Of a stretch of 64,000 nt of DNA, positions 63,501-64,000 are shown piece by piece. The translations under genes and the position numbers were made by a program. Where the stretch lies: positions 62,001-126,000 of the forward strand of contig JBDOIU010000012.1 in NCBI GenBank assembly GCA_047404195.1, written 5' to 3'. The stretch's first letter is position 1. Each line of letters opens with the position of its first letter. The notes under the pieces were generated by a model. That model had not been told where the DNA came from and did no database searches. It worked only from the letters and a program-made list of their open reading frames with translations. This stretch comes from JAJRRL01 sp047404195. GTDB taxonomy: Bacteria; Pseudomonadota; Gammaproteobacteria; JAJRRL01.

Positions 63501-64000
63501 CGAAGGTATGCGTAGTTTCATGTTGGGGCAGGTCGTTGATGGTGGTCCAGCATCGATATTGTCAGGAACAGAAATCGCTAATGAATATTTAGATATGGTG
63601 CCAAACGAGCAATGGTTTGATATTCGATTCCGCGTGGAAGACGTTGCTGCACAGTTAGAAGCATGTCATCAGCAATATCAGTCATTACAAGATGCTGCCA
63701 ATGAAAAGCTTGACCTCGCTAAACGTAAGCGCTCACAAGGTGATGATTTAGCGCCAGGTGTGATTAAAATTGTCAAAGTTTACTTGGCTGTTAAGCGTGA
63801 AATCAAATGTGGTGATAAGATGGCTGGTCGACACGGTAACAAAGGGGTTATTTCAACCATCGTACCGCTTGAAGACATGCCACACTTAGAAGATGGCACG
63901 CCAGTAGATATCGTACTGAACCCGCTGGGGGTACCATCACGTATGAATATAGGTCAGGTGTTAGAAACACACTTGGGCTGGGCCGCACATGGCTTGGGTA
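60517..64000 (+). CDS. rpoB: DNA-directed RNA polymerase subunit beta (partial, runs off window)
   Basis: The first 1161 codons are present and open to the right edge. Recognisable parts are [15 protein letters not shown]-like region C near residue 180, [20 protein letters not shown] with [13 protein letters not shown] (rifampicin region), [19 protein letters not shown], and the catalytic-centre segment [17 protein letters not shown] near the end. Relative to E. coli numbering, the rifampicin cluster keeps D516, H526 and S531 but has Ala at 518 and 522. The start ATG at 60517 follows GGGGA. rpoC is expected just outside the window. Confidence 0.98.
   Translation, partial: [1161 protein letters not shown]

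Overview
The window looks like a chromosomal segment from a gammaproteobacterium. The core gene set (tolA-tolB-pal-cpoB, lepA-rnc-era-recO, accA-tilS, bioA/bioBFHCD, tuf-trpT-secE-nusG-rplKAJL-rpoB, tamAB, gmk-rpoZ-spoT-recG) has gammaproteobacterial content and order. Several features point to a host-associated or intracellular lineage, possibly Legionella/Coxiella-like: a divergent protein-kinase-like ORF preceded by a PmrA-like box, a BspA-type leucine-rich protein with a C-terminal membrane hairpin, a short ankyrin protein, and a two-gene operon of large unrecognised proteins. I cannot name the genus from sequence alone.

Layout: 1-3.1 kb holds the 3' end of an unknown gene and acnA (minus). 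3.1-9.1 kb holds groES-groEL behind a heat-shock promoter, then tolA-tolB-pal-cpoB without tolQR. 9.2-11.6 kb is an orphan hybrid histidine kinase. 11.6-14.5 kb is a minus block: trmL, mlaA and an rRNA m5C methyltransferase. 14.7-17.7 kb is accA-tilS-gpmA. 17.8-20.4 kb is accessory: the leucine-rich protein and a frameshifted 2-oxoglutarate/Fe(II) oxygenase. 20.6-24.7 kb is lepA-rnc-era-recO. 24.9-26.1 kb is the kinase-like gene. 26.2-32.5 kb is pcm-bioA (minus) divergent from bioB-F-H-C-D, a complete biotin pathway including the BioC/BioH route to pimeloyl-ACP. 32.6-41.8 kb holds rpmB-rpmG (minus), dut, a phosphohexomutase, xthA, gmk, rpoZ, spoT and recG. 42-48.4 kb holds an outer-membrane beta-barrel protein and tamA-tamB (minus). 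48.4-52.8 kb is the unknown two-gene operon, immediately 3' of a tRNA-Thr gene. 53-55 kb is gltX and the ankyrin gene. 55.3-64 kb is the conserved tRNA/tuf/ribosomal protein/RNA polymerase region, ending inside rpoB.

The strongest candidates for something undescribed are the kinase-like protein with its upstream tandem TTAAG repeat and the 1030/431-residue operon with three in-frame hexanucleotide repeat tracts. No CRISPR array, insertion sequence, integrase, phage gene or origin of replication was seen. All functional calls rest on motif and family recognition by reading; no database search was run.
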